Source: Megamerina dolium
Taxonomy: Eukaryota; Arthropoda; Insecta; Diptera; Megamerinidae
Direction: 5' to 3'
Assembly (NCBI GenBank): GCA_963854835.1
Contig: OY978526.1
Span: 17,595,868-17,659,867 of the forward strand
DNA: 64,000 bases
Shown here: positions 37,837-50,758 of the stretch, piece by piece
Numbering within the stretch: the stretch's first letter is position 1
Layout of the letters: each line of letters starts with the position of its first letter
Made by a program: the position numbers and the translations under genes
The notes under the pieces: model-generated
What the model was told of the DNA's origin: nothing
The model's database searches: none
Seen by the model: the letters and a program-made list of their open reading frames with translations, nothing else

Positions 37837-39636
37837 TTTAAATTTTTTGAATGCTTTTAAATAAATTATAAAAGTGCTCAACATATAGTAATGGATATTT
37901 ATTTGAATATCTTTATAAATATTTGTAAATGTTGAATATTCCTCGGCCTACACATGTTCAACATGAATTTAATATAAAATTCTTTATCACTAACTACGCA
38001 TTTCTTGGACAAAGTGCCATGCTATTTAAATAAATACAATATGATATTTTCAATTAAAATGAACAGTTCAGTACAGATACACAGAATTTTCTTTATGATA
38101 TATAAGTTTATTTACTATAGAATTTATGATTAAAGTAAACAGAAATCCGTCCAAGTGTGCCACAAAAAAAAAACGTATTTCTGTAATTATGCAAGTAATC
38201 TTTCTCTGACAACATTTTTCTAATGCCCATGGCATTTTACCTTCTATTTCTTTTACGTCTCATTTTCATCATTATTTTGCTACATTAAATTTCATAATTA
38301 ATGCTGTATTTAAAGATAAATGTATAAACTACTGTTGCTAACTGCTGCTATATGCATATTAAGTCCATAAGGAAAAGAGAATGAACCATATCGCATCATA
38401 TCAATGTCGCTGCCACTGGCTGGTATTTATCAGTATAGAAAAAGAAAATAGCGAATAACATAACCATTTTCATACTAAGAAAAATTAAACTTTTTTAATT
38501 AATATTTTCAATTCGAGACATGTTCACAGTATACATAAATATAATAGCATCATGGCAGACATTCGTACATAATTTTTGCAATTTCAGTATAAAAAAATAT
38601 AAGTAACAAATGAAATAATAATGGGAACATATGTATAAAGTCTATATAATTGATGATAAAAATATGAATTCTATTGTACACTCATACAAAGTAAATGCAT
38701 AAAGAGAATAAAAATGTAAGTATATAAATAATATGGATAACTTTTAAAAACATAAATGTCAGAATTGTAATACATTTGCCTTTGACATTTTCCACTCATA
38801 CAATACACACACATTCATAAAGTATAAGTATTCGTACACATGCCGCAAACGACACTTTCATTCTTAGTTGCTGCTGCTACTTCAGCGGCAGCAGCAGCAG
38901 CAACAACAACAACAACACCACCATCAGGTCATATTGTGTATAAAATATATATTTCACATTTAATTAAAAATACGAAAAACAAGGGAATGAATAATAAATG
39001 TAAGAAAATCTTGAAAGAAACTTGAAACTGCCATTGCAATACAAGCGCATTGCCATATTCAATAGTGTAAGTAGATATCCTAGATATACTTGTGTAGAAA
39101 CAGTATTAAGGATATAGAATACGAACAGATTACAATTTATTGTTGATGCCTTTAGCAATAATATCTGTAACAATAACAACAACAACAATTACAGCAATAA
39201 AAATAATAACAATAGGACGACGACACACTGTGTAATAATGTGACACACAAGCCACTAACACTATTCAAGGTTAACAAACACATGTACGCACGCACACAAT
39301 CCCATCGTATGCGATTCGATTGGAAATGAAATGAAACGAGTTCATATTAGTGATGGAGTGGGAGAGAAAAAAAGGATGAGAACGCGCGATAGTGATGATG
39401 TAGAAAATGTGCAATGGCGTCAAAGTAATGCGCTATTCGCCAACATCTTCTTGATAACGGATATCAGCGTGCTAACAGAGAACAGTAGCAAAAACATTAT
39501 TACAACTTCAAACAGTGATTCGATTCTATGCATCGAGGCAATAAAATTTGGTAAAGCGCTCATATTTCTATGAACAATTTCATGCACAAATAAATTTTAG
39601 TTCAAAGATTTCAAATTTTTAACAAGTTTAGTTATA
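37641..39636. other. Intron stretch with microsatellites
   Basis: CT run at about 37786-37834 and CAG/CAA triplets at about 38885-38920. No gene recognised. Confidence 0.5.
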
Positions 39637-39976
39637 ATATCATCTGACACATGTTTGCACACATGAGCAAGACCTATATATTCTGAAAGTAAGGTTAAAA
39701 AACGATCTTCGTGTCTCGCCGTTTTTCCACATTAATTCGTTCACGTGTTTTACATGTTTTTTTATTATTATTATTTTTTTTAATAAAAATTTCCTTTTGA
39801 GCCAAAAATGTAATTATTCCAATGTAAAATTGCCTTCTGAATTTAAAAAACGTAAAATAAATTGATTTACAAAACAGTACAAACACGAGTTTCTTTTCTT
39901 AGCTCTACTTTTAGAATACTCGTATATAGAACTTGCTCATGTATGCACACAAAAGTTTGATTTTGTCGGACGGTGT
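39637..39976. mobile_element. MITE-like element, ~340 bp
   Basis: The left end carries 'ctgacacatgtttgcacaca' then 'gagcaagac' and 'tatattctgaaag'. The right end, reversed, reads ACACCGTCCGACAAAATCAA ... TGTGTGCATACATGAGCAAG ... TATTCTAAAAG. This gives terminal inverted repeats of about 75 bp with indels. It shares ends with the elements at 19734 and 33307. No coding capacity. Confidence 0.65.
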
Positions 39977-42008
39977 AATAAACATTTCATTGCAATTTTT
40001 TAAGTAATTCATTAGGATTGATTACTTTACTTTTCAATAAGGGATAGTGGCTTCGAAAATTTGAAACAAAACTTGAAATAAACACATTTGCTAGATTTCG
40101 TCTTCCAGAAGTCGCAAATATTCAGTTTTCTTATTTTCACGAATTTTGAGATTAGAAAGTAATATGTAAAAAACATATTTAAGTGAATTAAAATAAAAGT
40201 GAAGCACAGGCTTGGAAATATAATATAAAAAAATAAAATATCGTCAAAATGGTCACATCTGGGATATTGTCGCCTTGTTTCAGTTTAATTATTATTGAGG
40301 CAATTGTTTATCTTGATTGAACGATTTTTAAGCTTTCGCATCGTAAAATATACACCGTTTTGATAAGAAATTTTCCACGACTCTACGTCACAAATGGATA
40401 TATGACATTTCATGAAGCCTCACTTCCTAACCTAAAATTTGGACACCTATTACTTAAATATCGAAGCACTTTAGAATTTTCTGCTTTTGAGCTCGTGCTA
40501 CTCGTACTTTAATTAGTTCTAAATGCAAATTTTTAACCAACTTTGTGCCTTAATATTCAGTTCTTTCAGTTTTCTGAAAGAACTTTCTTTTTCAATTCGA
40601 TTTTTGTTATTAACAATATGCATTTTTTAGTTATATCTATTTGAAGAATCACTGTGCGTCGCGTATATCGAAAGTTATGAAAAGTGGAGGTATGTGTACA
40701 GTACACATGTGTATATACTGAAGTTATATAATAATATCTACAATATAACAATAATCATAATCATCATCGTCATGTAACAGAAGCAATTATGTGGATATAC
40801 ATATTCTATATATGCAGATATCGGTATACATGCATATTCATATCGGATATGTCTACATTTGTATAATATATACTTTACACACGAGTACATGTATATGACA
40901 GATATGATTATATAATTTAATATTATGAATTATTGAATTATTATTATTACTGAGTTTTTTTTTTCTACTCCTTATTTTCGTGCAGAACAACAATAAAAGT
41001 TTTTATTGATTTACGCATTAAACAATAGTAACAATCAAAAATATGTTGAACTAACGCTTAACTTTCGACACAGTTCCGCTTGACTCATCATTTGGAATAT
41101 TCACTAATTTACAACGCCATTATATAGTTAGAAGGTTTTAATAGGAAAACGATAACAAAAAGAAATATTTATTGTATGAACCCACTCGTAATCATTTCTT
41201 TTTCCTCTTCTAGTCTCTACCTATGTACCCTTATGCAATATGTAAGTATATAAATTAGGATGGATGAAGCAAAATTTTAACAAAATAGCTTAGCGAAAAC
41301 TTATTTTAGTATTTGCAAATATTTTTTTGCAAAAATAGAAAATTATACCCATTTGGAATCGCCTAGTCTTTTAGATTTTACAAAAGTATCAATTTTTTAA
41401 GGATGCTTTGTTAGGAGTGCAGATAAGACGAGAAGTATATGTACATATTCGGAGAAAATACTGATGAGTAAAAATTTCGGTCGGTCATACATTTGACTGC
41501 TATATGTCGATATGTCGATTTTCAGTTGTATTCACATTCATTTTATAAAAGATGTCAATATGAAGATTAAATATGTTTGAAAAAAATCTTTGAAAGGAAA
41601 AATTAATGGCAGTCATTACACAAATTTAATTTTACAATTTAATTTTCAACTAGAAGAATCAATTTGACGTTTTCCTCAAATTTGCATCCTTGGGGGAAAA
41701 ATGCTGGAAATTATGTAAATTTTATAATTTCACCTAAACCAGGACAATTAAAAAAGTAAGCCACCTTAATATAAATACTATTTCATTGCACCTACATACA
41801 GATATATACAAGTATATTCGTCTTTCGTCGTGATAGATAGATAGATAGATAGATAGAATGAAAGCAATCATAACAACATATACATCGTTTTGCTACCTAC
41901 AATAAATAAAATTGATCACTTTGTAATACATATGTGTAGTAAATTTTCTCAATGATTTCTCATCTTACCCAACAAAATGCGTGGGCGTATATGTATCTGT
42001 ATACATAT
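39977..42008. other. Intron stretch, nothing identified
   Basis: AT-rich. ATAG tetranucleotide run at about 41834-41858. No gene recognised. Confidence 0.5.
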
Positions 42009-42254
42009 CGCTCATTTGCTGCAAGACCGGCATAAGTCAAAAAAATCGATTTTCCATAAAACGCGTTAGAAGTTTTCAACTGACTCCAACCGTACACGGA
42101 AAACACGGAAAAAATTCTCTTCTCAAGCGGAGCATATAAGAGGTATTCATATGAATTTTTCACTCAACATGAAGTATGATATAACGAACAATTCTGCAGC
42201 ATTAACTCAAAAATCACGTTTTTTGATTTATGCCGGTCTTGCAGCAAATGAGCG
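42009..42254. mobile_element. MITE, 246 bp, with ~38-bp terminal inverted repeats
   Basis: The left end, CGCTCATTTGCTGCAAGACC followed by GGCATAAGTCAAAAAA, is mirrored by the right end, ttttttgatttatgccgg followed by tcttgcagcaaatgagcg, with only one or two mismatches. Flanks are AT/TA-rich (...tacatat / atatata...), compatible with a TA-type target duplication, but the exact duplication is ambiguous. No open frame inside. Confidence 0.85.
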
Positions 42255-45200
42255 ATATATATATGTATATACAGGAAAAATGTTGAAATGGTACTATATA
42301 GTTTATTAAACTAACTAACTAACTAACTACTAACTATGGTTTATGTAAACCATTTCTATATAGTTTAGAAATGGTTTACTGTTTGACCAATGAGTGTAGA
42401 GTTTTTCTTAATATCTTTTGTAAACGGGTAAAAAATCTATTTTTCACGTTTTAACTTTTTTATAAACTTAAACTTATCAAAATACTGTTATGTTTCAAAA
42501 ATTGATTAAAAAGAAGAATTTCATGAAAAAACTTTTATTTTTATTTTTCATAAATACAATACTACACCAACTTTATACAAATTTCCCTTTTCTGCACCCG
42601 AAAATGCCCTCTAAGAATGATTTCAAAAATAAAGTAAAAAAAAAACCCAAGAGAAGTAGTACAACAATTTAACCCTTAAGTTGATCCCATATTAAATTAC
42701 ATATGGGTCGTTTATGTGTCTTTGTATTTATATTTATTGTACAGCCTTTAGGAGACATCTATTGTCAAAAATATAACACAAAAAACATAAAATGCATATA
42801 CAATTTATACATTGAACCAAAATCTCAGGTGTAAAATTGAAACAAAATAACGAAAATGTAAGAATCTTTTTTTAAAAAATTGTGTCAAAATTCACAGCTA
42901 CTGTTGGTAAACGTTTTTATTTATTTTTATTTTATAATTTTTATTTTTTTTCCTATGTTATTTATTTCAGTTGTTCTGAACATAGTGAGTAAGCTTCTTA
43001 AAATCGATGTGACTAAATCAAATTGTTTGCTCCACTAATACCAATAGCAGATATTGATACGAATGAACATTGAGATTTATTTGAACATTTATTTTTTGCT
43101 AGCATTCATGTAAAGCCGATTTAAAAGCAGATTTTATATCTAAATTTACGGAAATGCACATATTTTTGCAATAATATGAAAACATCAAATTTTGCATCAT
43201 TTTGTTTGGAAAATAGTGCAAAAATACTTATAATAATCTCGAAAATTAAAATCCTCACATTTTTTTTGTTCGACATTATTTCAATTTCAAAAATAATGAC
43301 GCAAAATATATGTGGAAAGAGATTTTCAACATTTTTGCACTGAATAATTTAATGTCCTCTACTTTTTGGGTTTACTTCAATTCTTTTGGCAATAATGTTG
43401 TAAAAAGTGATCAAAAGTTTTAGACATAAATTCATTCGACCCTAATTCAAGAAACTAACAATACTCATAAATATGCAATAGGGTCAGACACTAGTTATCA
43501 TGGAAAAAAAATATATCCTTTTACTGGAAATGTACTTCGATCTGTCGCAGTAAAAGAGAAAAAAAAAATTTTAAATGTCCATATTTTATTTGGCAGGAAA
43601 ACAATTGGAATATTGATTTTACACTGATGGTACATTTATGTCAATACAAACATTACTATACATATATGTATATTTACTTTTTCTTATGCTCACCGATTTC
43701 TGTTTTTATTTTCTACAAAATACACAAAATAAAATCACAGAGAAATGTTGATAAATAAACTTTGCTCACATTGTTCTTTGAAAACTTGATATTTTCATTT
43801 ATTTATTGAATTTTCCATTGTATGCTATAACATACTGACTGAAGTATGTGAGAATGAAAGCAATCATAACAACAAGAATAATATGTACAGAAATAGAATG
43901 CTGGTAGTATGAGGCTAAATACATAATGAATATAATAAAAAGCTAATAATTATCAACATCACCATCACCATCAACATTATTATCGTTAACATTTCTTTGT
44001 TTTTTTTTTTTTTCTTTTCATCCACTCAATTATATTTGTCGTCTGCCATATACTTGATTGCTTATTTTCCCTTTTCAGAATATAAAATGATTCTTTAACT
44101 TTGCCATGCGTAAAAAGGGTTTACTTTAATTGAGAAGTCTTTCTCTGTTTTATATTTTTTACACTTGCCGAAAATTGCTTTTTTATTCGAAAATGGCTTT
44201 GTTATTCGAAAAGTTCTTTAAACACAATTTTTTTAAATAATGACTGAAAATTTAAATTTATATATATTTGAATGCTTTGCCATTATTCTTTCTATGATTT
44301 TTTTTTTTCTCCAGTTGAGAAAAATGAGAATATACAACGAAGGATAAAAATTAATTTGCCTAAGATTTTTTTAATTTTTTTTCCCGCTGTCTATTTATTG
44401 TTGCCTTCAAACAGGAAAAATGGCTAATGAAAATATATATATGATAGATCTAGTTAGAGGAAAAAGTATACAAATAGTTAGTAAAATGAAACTGTAGCAA
44501 AAGAGATATAGTACAAAAAACAGAAAAAAAAGAAAACAAGAACAATTTCGTTGAAATTTAATTGAATACAATATGTACTATTTAAAAATAAACCAAAGAA
44601 TTCTAATTAATGGAGGCGATAATGATGGTGGCGGGCAAATACGAAAATTGGAAAGCAAACAAACCAAGTAATGAATTTTATCAATGTGATGACAATAATG
44701 ATGCTCTCAAAATAAAGTGAGATGATGATGTTTTTAGATATTTTTCGTTTTTCTTTTGCGCCAACAATAAATAGCGCAATTAATTATGACGCTTTTAGAA
44801 TATTTATGGAAACATTTTCATTTTGAAAAATTTTTTGCAAAAAATTTTTGTAAAAGTAGAAAATATGCGAACAAAAAAAAGTTACCAATTTAAGGCTTTC
44901 TTGACAAAAAATCGAAATATTTTTATTTAACCAAAACCCAGAAAAATAGTCACTTGAAAAAAAAAAAAAAGAAAAAATTATTATAAGTATCTTTGAGGTC
45001 GCTGAATTTAAAACCAGAGTTCGTTTGATTCGTTCTGGTTGCGTTTCATCACTAAAATAAGAAAGAAAAAAAAATAATATACAACATTGATTTAAATAAA
45101 AACAAGCTGATAAGCTTATAATTTTAATTACAAGTTTCAGTTTGTAAAGTGAAAAAAAAAATATTCACTCAAATAATTCGTTAATTCCTTAATTCTCCTT

Positions 45201-46912
45201 CGTTAAGGCCCTAACATTAAATAAATTATGAAACCTTTATCAAAAACCCCAGAATCATCCTTGTTATTTTTTGCTCTTTACCATTTTTCCGGAAAACACT
45301 TACTCCTCCCATTGGTTGAACACCTCCACAAAATTGAAATTCTTATAAATTTCACTTCCACCGCTCCCAAATTGCCACTAGAGGGGAAAATATATAACCA
45401 ATCACAATTACTTTTCCCTGTTTAACATTTTTGCTGAAAATACATAGTCTCAATTTTTACTCCTTAGAAAAGCTTCAATACAAAATTAACTACAAATCAC
45501 ATCATAATTATCTAGGAATGGGCCGTAGAGCTGTGAGATGTTCCCCATTTAATACTTCTGCCTCAACATTCTCCTGTCGAGAAAGACCCGTTCAAATTTA
45601 CAAGTATTCATCATCATCATTGTCATATTTTAATTTCATCTTATATCAAAATAAGACAAATGTAAAAGTAAAGAATAAGATGTCACATCATAAATGTGAT
45701 ATGTACATATATATGTACATACATAAGTGATAATAATAATCTATGGGTATCAAAAATATAATTTTATGTTATTAGTGGTTAGATATTTTAACCCTTAGAT
45801 TATGAATAACATAAGAGTATTTAGACATATCCACAATGAGAACGTAGATTTTTGAATGAATTTGCGGTTAAAGATATTCTCTATGCTAGTGCCTATGAGA
45901 ATTTCGTATCAAATCACATTCATATTTATAAATGAAGTACCATTATATGTATGTTACGCTTAAGCCGATTTATATTTTTAATGCATAACAATTTATCATC
46001 GCAATTCCGCGTTACATTCAAAACAATATTTTAAGGTTTAAAGTCATATTTTAGCTTCATATGACAATAATTTTAGTTTAAGAGTTCTGTTGTTTTCACA
46101 TTGGTAAGAATAATAATTGTATTAAATTACACTCATCTGATAATAAATGTATTGTATTTACATAAATATGTAAACACAACATTAATTAATGAATACGAAA
46201 TGAAAGGTGAATCAACTTTAATGACACCCAACCCACTCATCTGGAGTATTTGGCATATTGTTCAAATGAACTTGTCATTTAAGCTATTGGATTGAAAGTG
46301 TCATGCTACATAAAGTAACTAAAGATCGGAAACAGCGAGTTAATAAGTTTATTTTTAAACCAACAAACATCGAAATGTTATAACGCTCTTGTTGCCACAT
46401 ATTGTCGATGTGTTGTTCACAATTCACCACCCAAGCTAAATTACTAAGTAAATCGAAAAAGGCCTAAAATTAAGGATGTGAAATAGATGGTCCGTTCATA
46501 AATAAAAATAATAAAAGAAAATGCATGAAAATGAAGACGCCCCAAAATGTGCTATGACATTTTTTCATTTTATTTTGCATATTATATATGTGTAAACAGC
46601 CAAAGAAACGGGCAAAAGTTATTTAAATGCAAAACAAGTTTTTTTTGTTTTCCTTTTTTTTTTTCTTTCTTTTTTTGTTTTTTGCTGTTTCTCTCCTTTT
46701 TCGAATTAATTTTATTCTTCCCTCTGTATTGTTGTATTAAATACAAAATGCTGGGTGTACCCATTGGAAAATTGTGTGCTGTGTCAGCTTTTTGTAGTCG
46801 AATTTAAATCATCCTAATAGGTAGGGCTTTTAGATTAAATCGTTGTATCGTTCACTTACTGAGCAAAAACGTGTGATCGTCGACGAAATACTGGTTCACA
46901 AAATCTCTAATA
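42255..46912. other. Intron stretch, nothing identified
   Basis: Contains a CTAA tetranucleotide run at about 42301-42328 and many homopolymer A and T tracts. Frames at 45228-45730 do not resemble known proteins and lack gene structure. Confidence 0.5.
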
Positions 46913-47435
46913 GCCTAGACAGACGGCAGCCTAATTCCGGATTACCGAGTTAATTCGAATTAACTCGGGCATTAACTGCAGCTAATCCGCATAAACTCTA
47001 TGAGTTAATTCTCAAATAAAAGAGGATTAGGGCAATTTACGATGGCAACACTGCTGAAAATTGTCTATTGTGAATTTTTCTCGATCCATTTTACAAAATA
47101 TTAGGTGTGTTCGCTAACAAATAACTTTCAACAATTGTTTACAGTATTCAACATGAAAAGTGTTGGCGAACAAATAAATCCAGCTGTCAATTATGAACGG
47201 TGAATGTCAATTTACAAGTTTCTGATAGTTTTCAGTTCACGTACTTCTTGTAGATCTTCTCATATCGAGAGTGATAGATGACAGAAATTGATAGTGATAG
47301 TAATGTAAGTGGACAGACCTAATAAAACAGCAATCAGTCGTTTAGTTAATCCGCAATACTGCCGTCTGTCAGGTTATTATTTTATTCGGATTAAGTGCGC
47401 CGGTAATCCGGAATTAGGCTGCCGTCTGTCTAGGC
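46913..47435. mobile_element. MITE, 523 bp, with ~35-bp inverted repeats and TA duplication
   Basis: The left GCCTAGACAGACGGCAGCCT followed by AATTCCGGATTACCG is matched exactly by the inverted right end (cggtaatccggaatt then aggctgccgtctgtctaggc). TA flanks both sides (46911-46912, 47436-47437). Just inside the left end is a second perfect palindrome (ccgagttaatt/aattaactcgg), and gccgtctgtc recurs internally at about 47370. There is no open frame of note, so it is a non-autonomous DNA transposon. The superfamily is not assigned. Confidence 0.9.
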
Positions 47436-47437
47436 TA

Positions 47438-48071
47438 TAACAGAATAAACTTTGAAATTTTTGAGTGTCTTCTACTCAAATATGTGATTTTCCAAAAAAT
47501 GTTTGGGTCATATGGATATTCGGTAAATGACCATTTGCATTTGGTTGTCTGCTGTATTGATTTATATTATTTTATACGCAGTGACATGTACCGGATTAAT
47601 GCGCTAAAACACACAAAAAAAAATTGGTAAAATTCCAATTTCAAGTTCCAAAGGGGCTTCTAATATGTAGACGTCAAATTTTTGAGTTATTATTATGGAA
47701 TTATAGAGTTCAACCTTAAGCAGTAATAAAATCCAACTCATCGAACACTTCTAGTTTAATTTTAACGAGTTTTTTGGAAACGAGTTTTCTGATCGTTGTT
47801 GCAAAAAAAGTGATCCAAGTCATTTTTTGTCGTCCTCACTTGAAGTAAATATTTTCCCATCTAAATAATTTTTGGTGAAACCAGATCAAATGATTATGCC
47901 AAGGGTTCTGATCTTGAAAATATGTGGAATTTAGTATTAGACACCATTCACGCGGTAAAAGTTTTTTAGCGAGTAGCCAATCTTGTTCGAGGCCACGCAT
48001 TTCTATTTATCAATTCTGATCATTTCTGTTTAAGTGACTCATACCATTTATCCAGCTGACGACAGTACACC
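47438..48071. other. Intron stretch, nothing identified
   Basis: No gene, RNA or mobile element recognised. Confidence 0.5.
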
Positions 48072-48316
48072 TTAGAAGCGTTAACTTCACACCCTACACC
48101 TTAGCGTCATATAGTCCGGCAGAAGCTATAAAAGAAAGACGATTCCCTTGGAATCCCTTTCTTTTATAGCTAAGGGAATCGTCTTTCTTTTATAGCTTCT
48201 GCCGGACTATATGACGCTTCTAAGGTGCGGTTAGAAGCGTTAACTTCACACCCTACACCTTAGCGTCATATAGTCCGGCAGAAGCTATAAAAGAAAGACG
48301 ATTCCCTTGGAATCCC
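48072..48316. repeat. Direct-inverted-direct 86-bp repeat (hairpin-forming)
   Basis: The 86 bp starting ttagaagcgttaacttcaca and ending ttcccttggaatccc occur at 48072-48157 and again, apparently identical, at 48231-48316. Between them, about 48171-48228 is the reverse complement of the middle part of the same unit (aagggaatcgtctttctttt through gcttctaaggtg). Either direct copy can pair with the inverted one to make a stem of more than 50 bp. No coding sense. Confidence 0.95.
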
Positions 48317-48875
48317 ACTAAAAATATAATATTGCCATGTTTCGATGAATATCCTCTTTCGAAGTGCTTTAAGATGTTTAATGTTTTTTACTTCATAATC
48401 TCTTGCAAAACGAATGAAAGTACTAAGGAAAATATTTGGCTGACTGAAACTAAAAGATGCTACATATCACAGTATCAGATATGATGCTAAACTTGAGAAC
48501 CTCATCGAGAGCAAAAAATGTGGTAAGATTCAGTGCGAAGGAAAAGAGGTTCGGATAAAAAGAAAAGATGGCAGAGAGAAGCCGAAGGGACGACTTAAAA
48601 AAAAGATGATAGATAGATCGAAGCCGCAGTCTGTCATACTATGGAAGTAGATGAAGAAGAACAAGATCAATGACAATTCACTTAATTTTATTCTGCAAAA
48701 ACATATGGAATCCATGTATGTCAAGTTTTGAAATTGAAGCAAGGCGTTTCAAGTGTTCATGAACGATTTAAACTCTTAGAGACTTTACGATTTTCATCAA
48801 TCAGTGTCAATATTATGCCTTCATCAGATAAAAATTCCCGGAAGAAACATAATTGTTTGAAACTTCAAGACTCAC
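48317..48875. other. Intron stretch, nothing identified
   Basis: No recognised gene. The word 'agatggcagagagaagccgaag' lies in a moderately purine-rich interval that could be an old retroelement fragment, but there is too little to call. Confidence 0.4.
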
Positions 48876-49640
48876 TTCACTTACTTATGTGGCCATAACA
48901 ACCGAATATCGATTTAGGCCGAAAATAACATGCTTCGCCAGCCATCTCTGTTCTTCGCTAGCTGGCGCCAGTTAGAAATTCCAAGCGCCGTCAGGTTCTC
49001 CAGTACTTGGTCTTTCCACCGGAGGTTTGGTCTTCCTCTTTTGCGTCGTCCTCCAGCGGGTTCCGAATATAACACCTTCTTAGCTGGAGCGTGTTCTTCC
49101 ATTCGCTCGACATGACCTAGCCAGCGCAGCCGCTGGATTTTGATGCGCTTTACTATGTCAATATCGGCATACAGCTCGTACAGCTCATGGTTGTACCTTA
49201 TTCGGTACTCGCCACCAACGCAAATAGGTCCAAAGATCCTGCGTAGGACTTTTCTCTCGAAAACCCCAAGTATTCGCTCATCCGAGGTGGAAATTGTCCA
49301 GGCTTCAGCGCCATATGTTAGGACAGGCATGATGAGAGACTTGTAGAGTGTAGTTTTCGTTCTTCGAGAGAGGGCTCGACTTCTCAATTGCTTACTCAGC
49401 CCAAAGTAACACCTGTTAGCAAGAGTTATCCTACGCATGATCTCCAAGCTGACGTCATTACTGCTGTTAATGCTGGTTCCAAGATAGACAAAGTCCCTTA
49501 CTACTTCAAAAGCGTAGTTGTCAACAGTGACGTGCTGTCCAAGACGCCGGGACTCTTTGTTTGTTGACACTAGATACTTCGTCTTGCCCTCGTTCACCGT
49601 GAGACCCATCCGACGCGACTCTCTTTCCAACTCTTTCCAA
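48876..49640 (-). mobile_element. 5'-truncated non-LTR retrotransposon (LINE), copy 1
   Basis: The minus strand holds a 238-codon open frame (49630-48917) encoding the C-terminal end of a LINE reverse-transcriptase protein: LTVNEGKTKYLVS, VRDFVYLGTSIN, MPVLTYGAEAWTIS, ERKVLRRIFGPI, then RWLGHVERMEEHAPAKK and RKRGRPNLRWKDQV. These are standard in LINE ORF2 C-termini. The catalytic YADD part is missing because the copy starts downstream of it, the usual outcome of incomplete target-primed reverse transcription. The 3' end shows the short tail TAAGTAAGTG, matching copy 2 (TAAGTAAGTAAG). It lies in amon intron 1, same strand as amon. The intact frame suggests a fairly young insertion. Confidence 0.93.
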
Positions 49641-50500
49641 CTTCAAGACTATCAAGACTATTTTGTTTATAGATGTTTATCTTTTGTGAGGAATTTCTTC
49701 AAGAAATTCAAGCATGAACGACAAGCTATGTGATTCAGTAGACCCCGTTCCTCTATACCAGTCGTAGAAATACTTATTTGGATATGAAAACATGTTTTTT
49801 GAGAAATGAATATCATTGGATAACAGCAAGATGTACCACATTCGTTCTTTATGAAATGTCTACTTCCAGTGCTGGTCAGGATCTTTCAAATCAATGTTGC
49901 AATGTTAAAATAATAAAAGTATTTGTTATTCAACATAAAACTAGCAGGAATTTTAAATGACAATTAGTCAACTTTCCTGCTGGGTAAATAAGTTTATACT
50001 ACCGTATACACTCACATACTACACAGCCAATGATAATAATAATAATAATAGTAGCAACAACAACAAAAAATACAATATCCAGATTTGGGAATTCCTATGG
50101 CTCTAGAGTTGTTCACCATATACAAAATCTCTAAATTTCATTATTGTTTACTTTTTAGGGGTTCTTCCTTCGTTCGTTCCTACATGATTCGTAGAGTATG
50201 ATTTCTAGAGAGGGTTAAACAGACATATTATTTATGTTGCAACTGATGATGCTACTACGTTGACGTCAACGACGGCAACGACGTTAAAAATAATTGATTT
50301 TTCCCACATGACGCTTAACAGTATTTGACAGGCGGCGACTGAGTAGAAGAAATATTGGGATATGTAAATACAGCTATAAAAATAAGTGTGTATATTTATA
50401 GATGTTTGTTTTTTGTTTTTAACAAAAGTTATCCGTATTATGACATATACACAAGCACACATGTGGATTAAAACATCGATTTATTTATTGTAATACTTAC
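49641..50500. other. Intron 1, gene-proximal part
   Basis: AT-rich with an AAT run near 50034-50052. No gene recognised. Ends at the exon 1 donor. Confidence 0.5.
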
Positions 50501-50758
50501 AGGACCAATGTTGTCAAAACCATATTTGGCAGCTACTGTATGAGCGAAATCATTGTCGACGCTGCGTTTAAAACGGACCAAAAATGAACTGGTAAATACA
50601 TCATTACCGGCCATTCGTACACCATGTTCATGACCAGTTACTGTGCTGGGTAGCACACTAATTGCAAGGATCAGAACACATAAAGTACCAAACACATAGA
50701 CAAGCAGACTCCAGCAATTTGGATAGTGGCGTTGGCGCCCCCATGATGCAAAAATCAT
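50501..50758 (-). CDS. amon: amontillado (prohormone convertase 2), exon 1: signal peptide and start of propeptide
   Basis: 258 nt, 86 codons, ending GGT CCT|GTAAGT in phase 0. I place the start at the ATG at 50758-50756 (MIFASWGRQRHYPNCW...), because upstream in-frame codons contain no other ATG before a stop at 50806-50804. A strong hydrophobic run (WSLLVYVFGTLCVLILAIS) forms the signal peptide. Then come FTSSFLVRFKRSVDNDFAHT and VAAKYGFDNIGP, the first half of a convertase propeptide. It joins in frame to LVGSDNQEYHFKHR in exon 2. Exons 1-4 together give 225 uninterrupted codons. Promoter and 5' untranslated exons, if any, lie at higher coordinates and cannot be placed. Confidence 0.93.

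Larger units (their letters stand above)
7192..50500 (-). other. amon intron 1, 43.3 kb
   Basis: Donor CCT|GTAAGT at 50500-50499 and acceptor TTTACAG ending 7192 define one very large first intron between the signal-peptide exon and the propeptide exon. It contains a broken Fanzor gene, a SINE, mariner and MITE elements, tandem arrays and a truncated LINE (each listed separately). A large first intron is a common place for enhancers in fly neuroendocrine genes, but no specific control element can be named from sequence alone. Confidence 0.88.

Noticed and set aside
48914..49630. A 238-codon host gene
   Set aside because: The sequence is the C-terminal part of a LINE reverse-transcriptase protein, and another copy lies at 54.9-56.0 kb.
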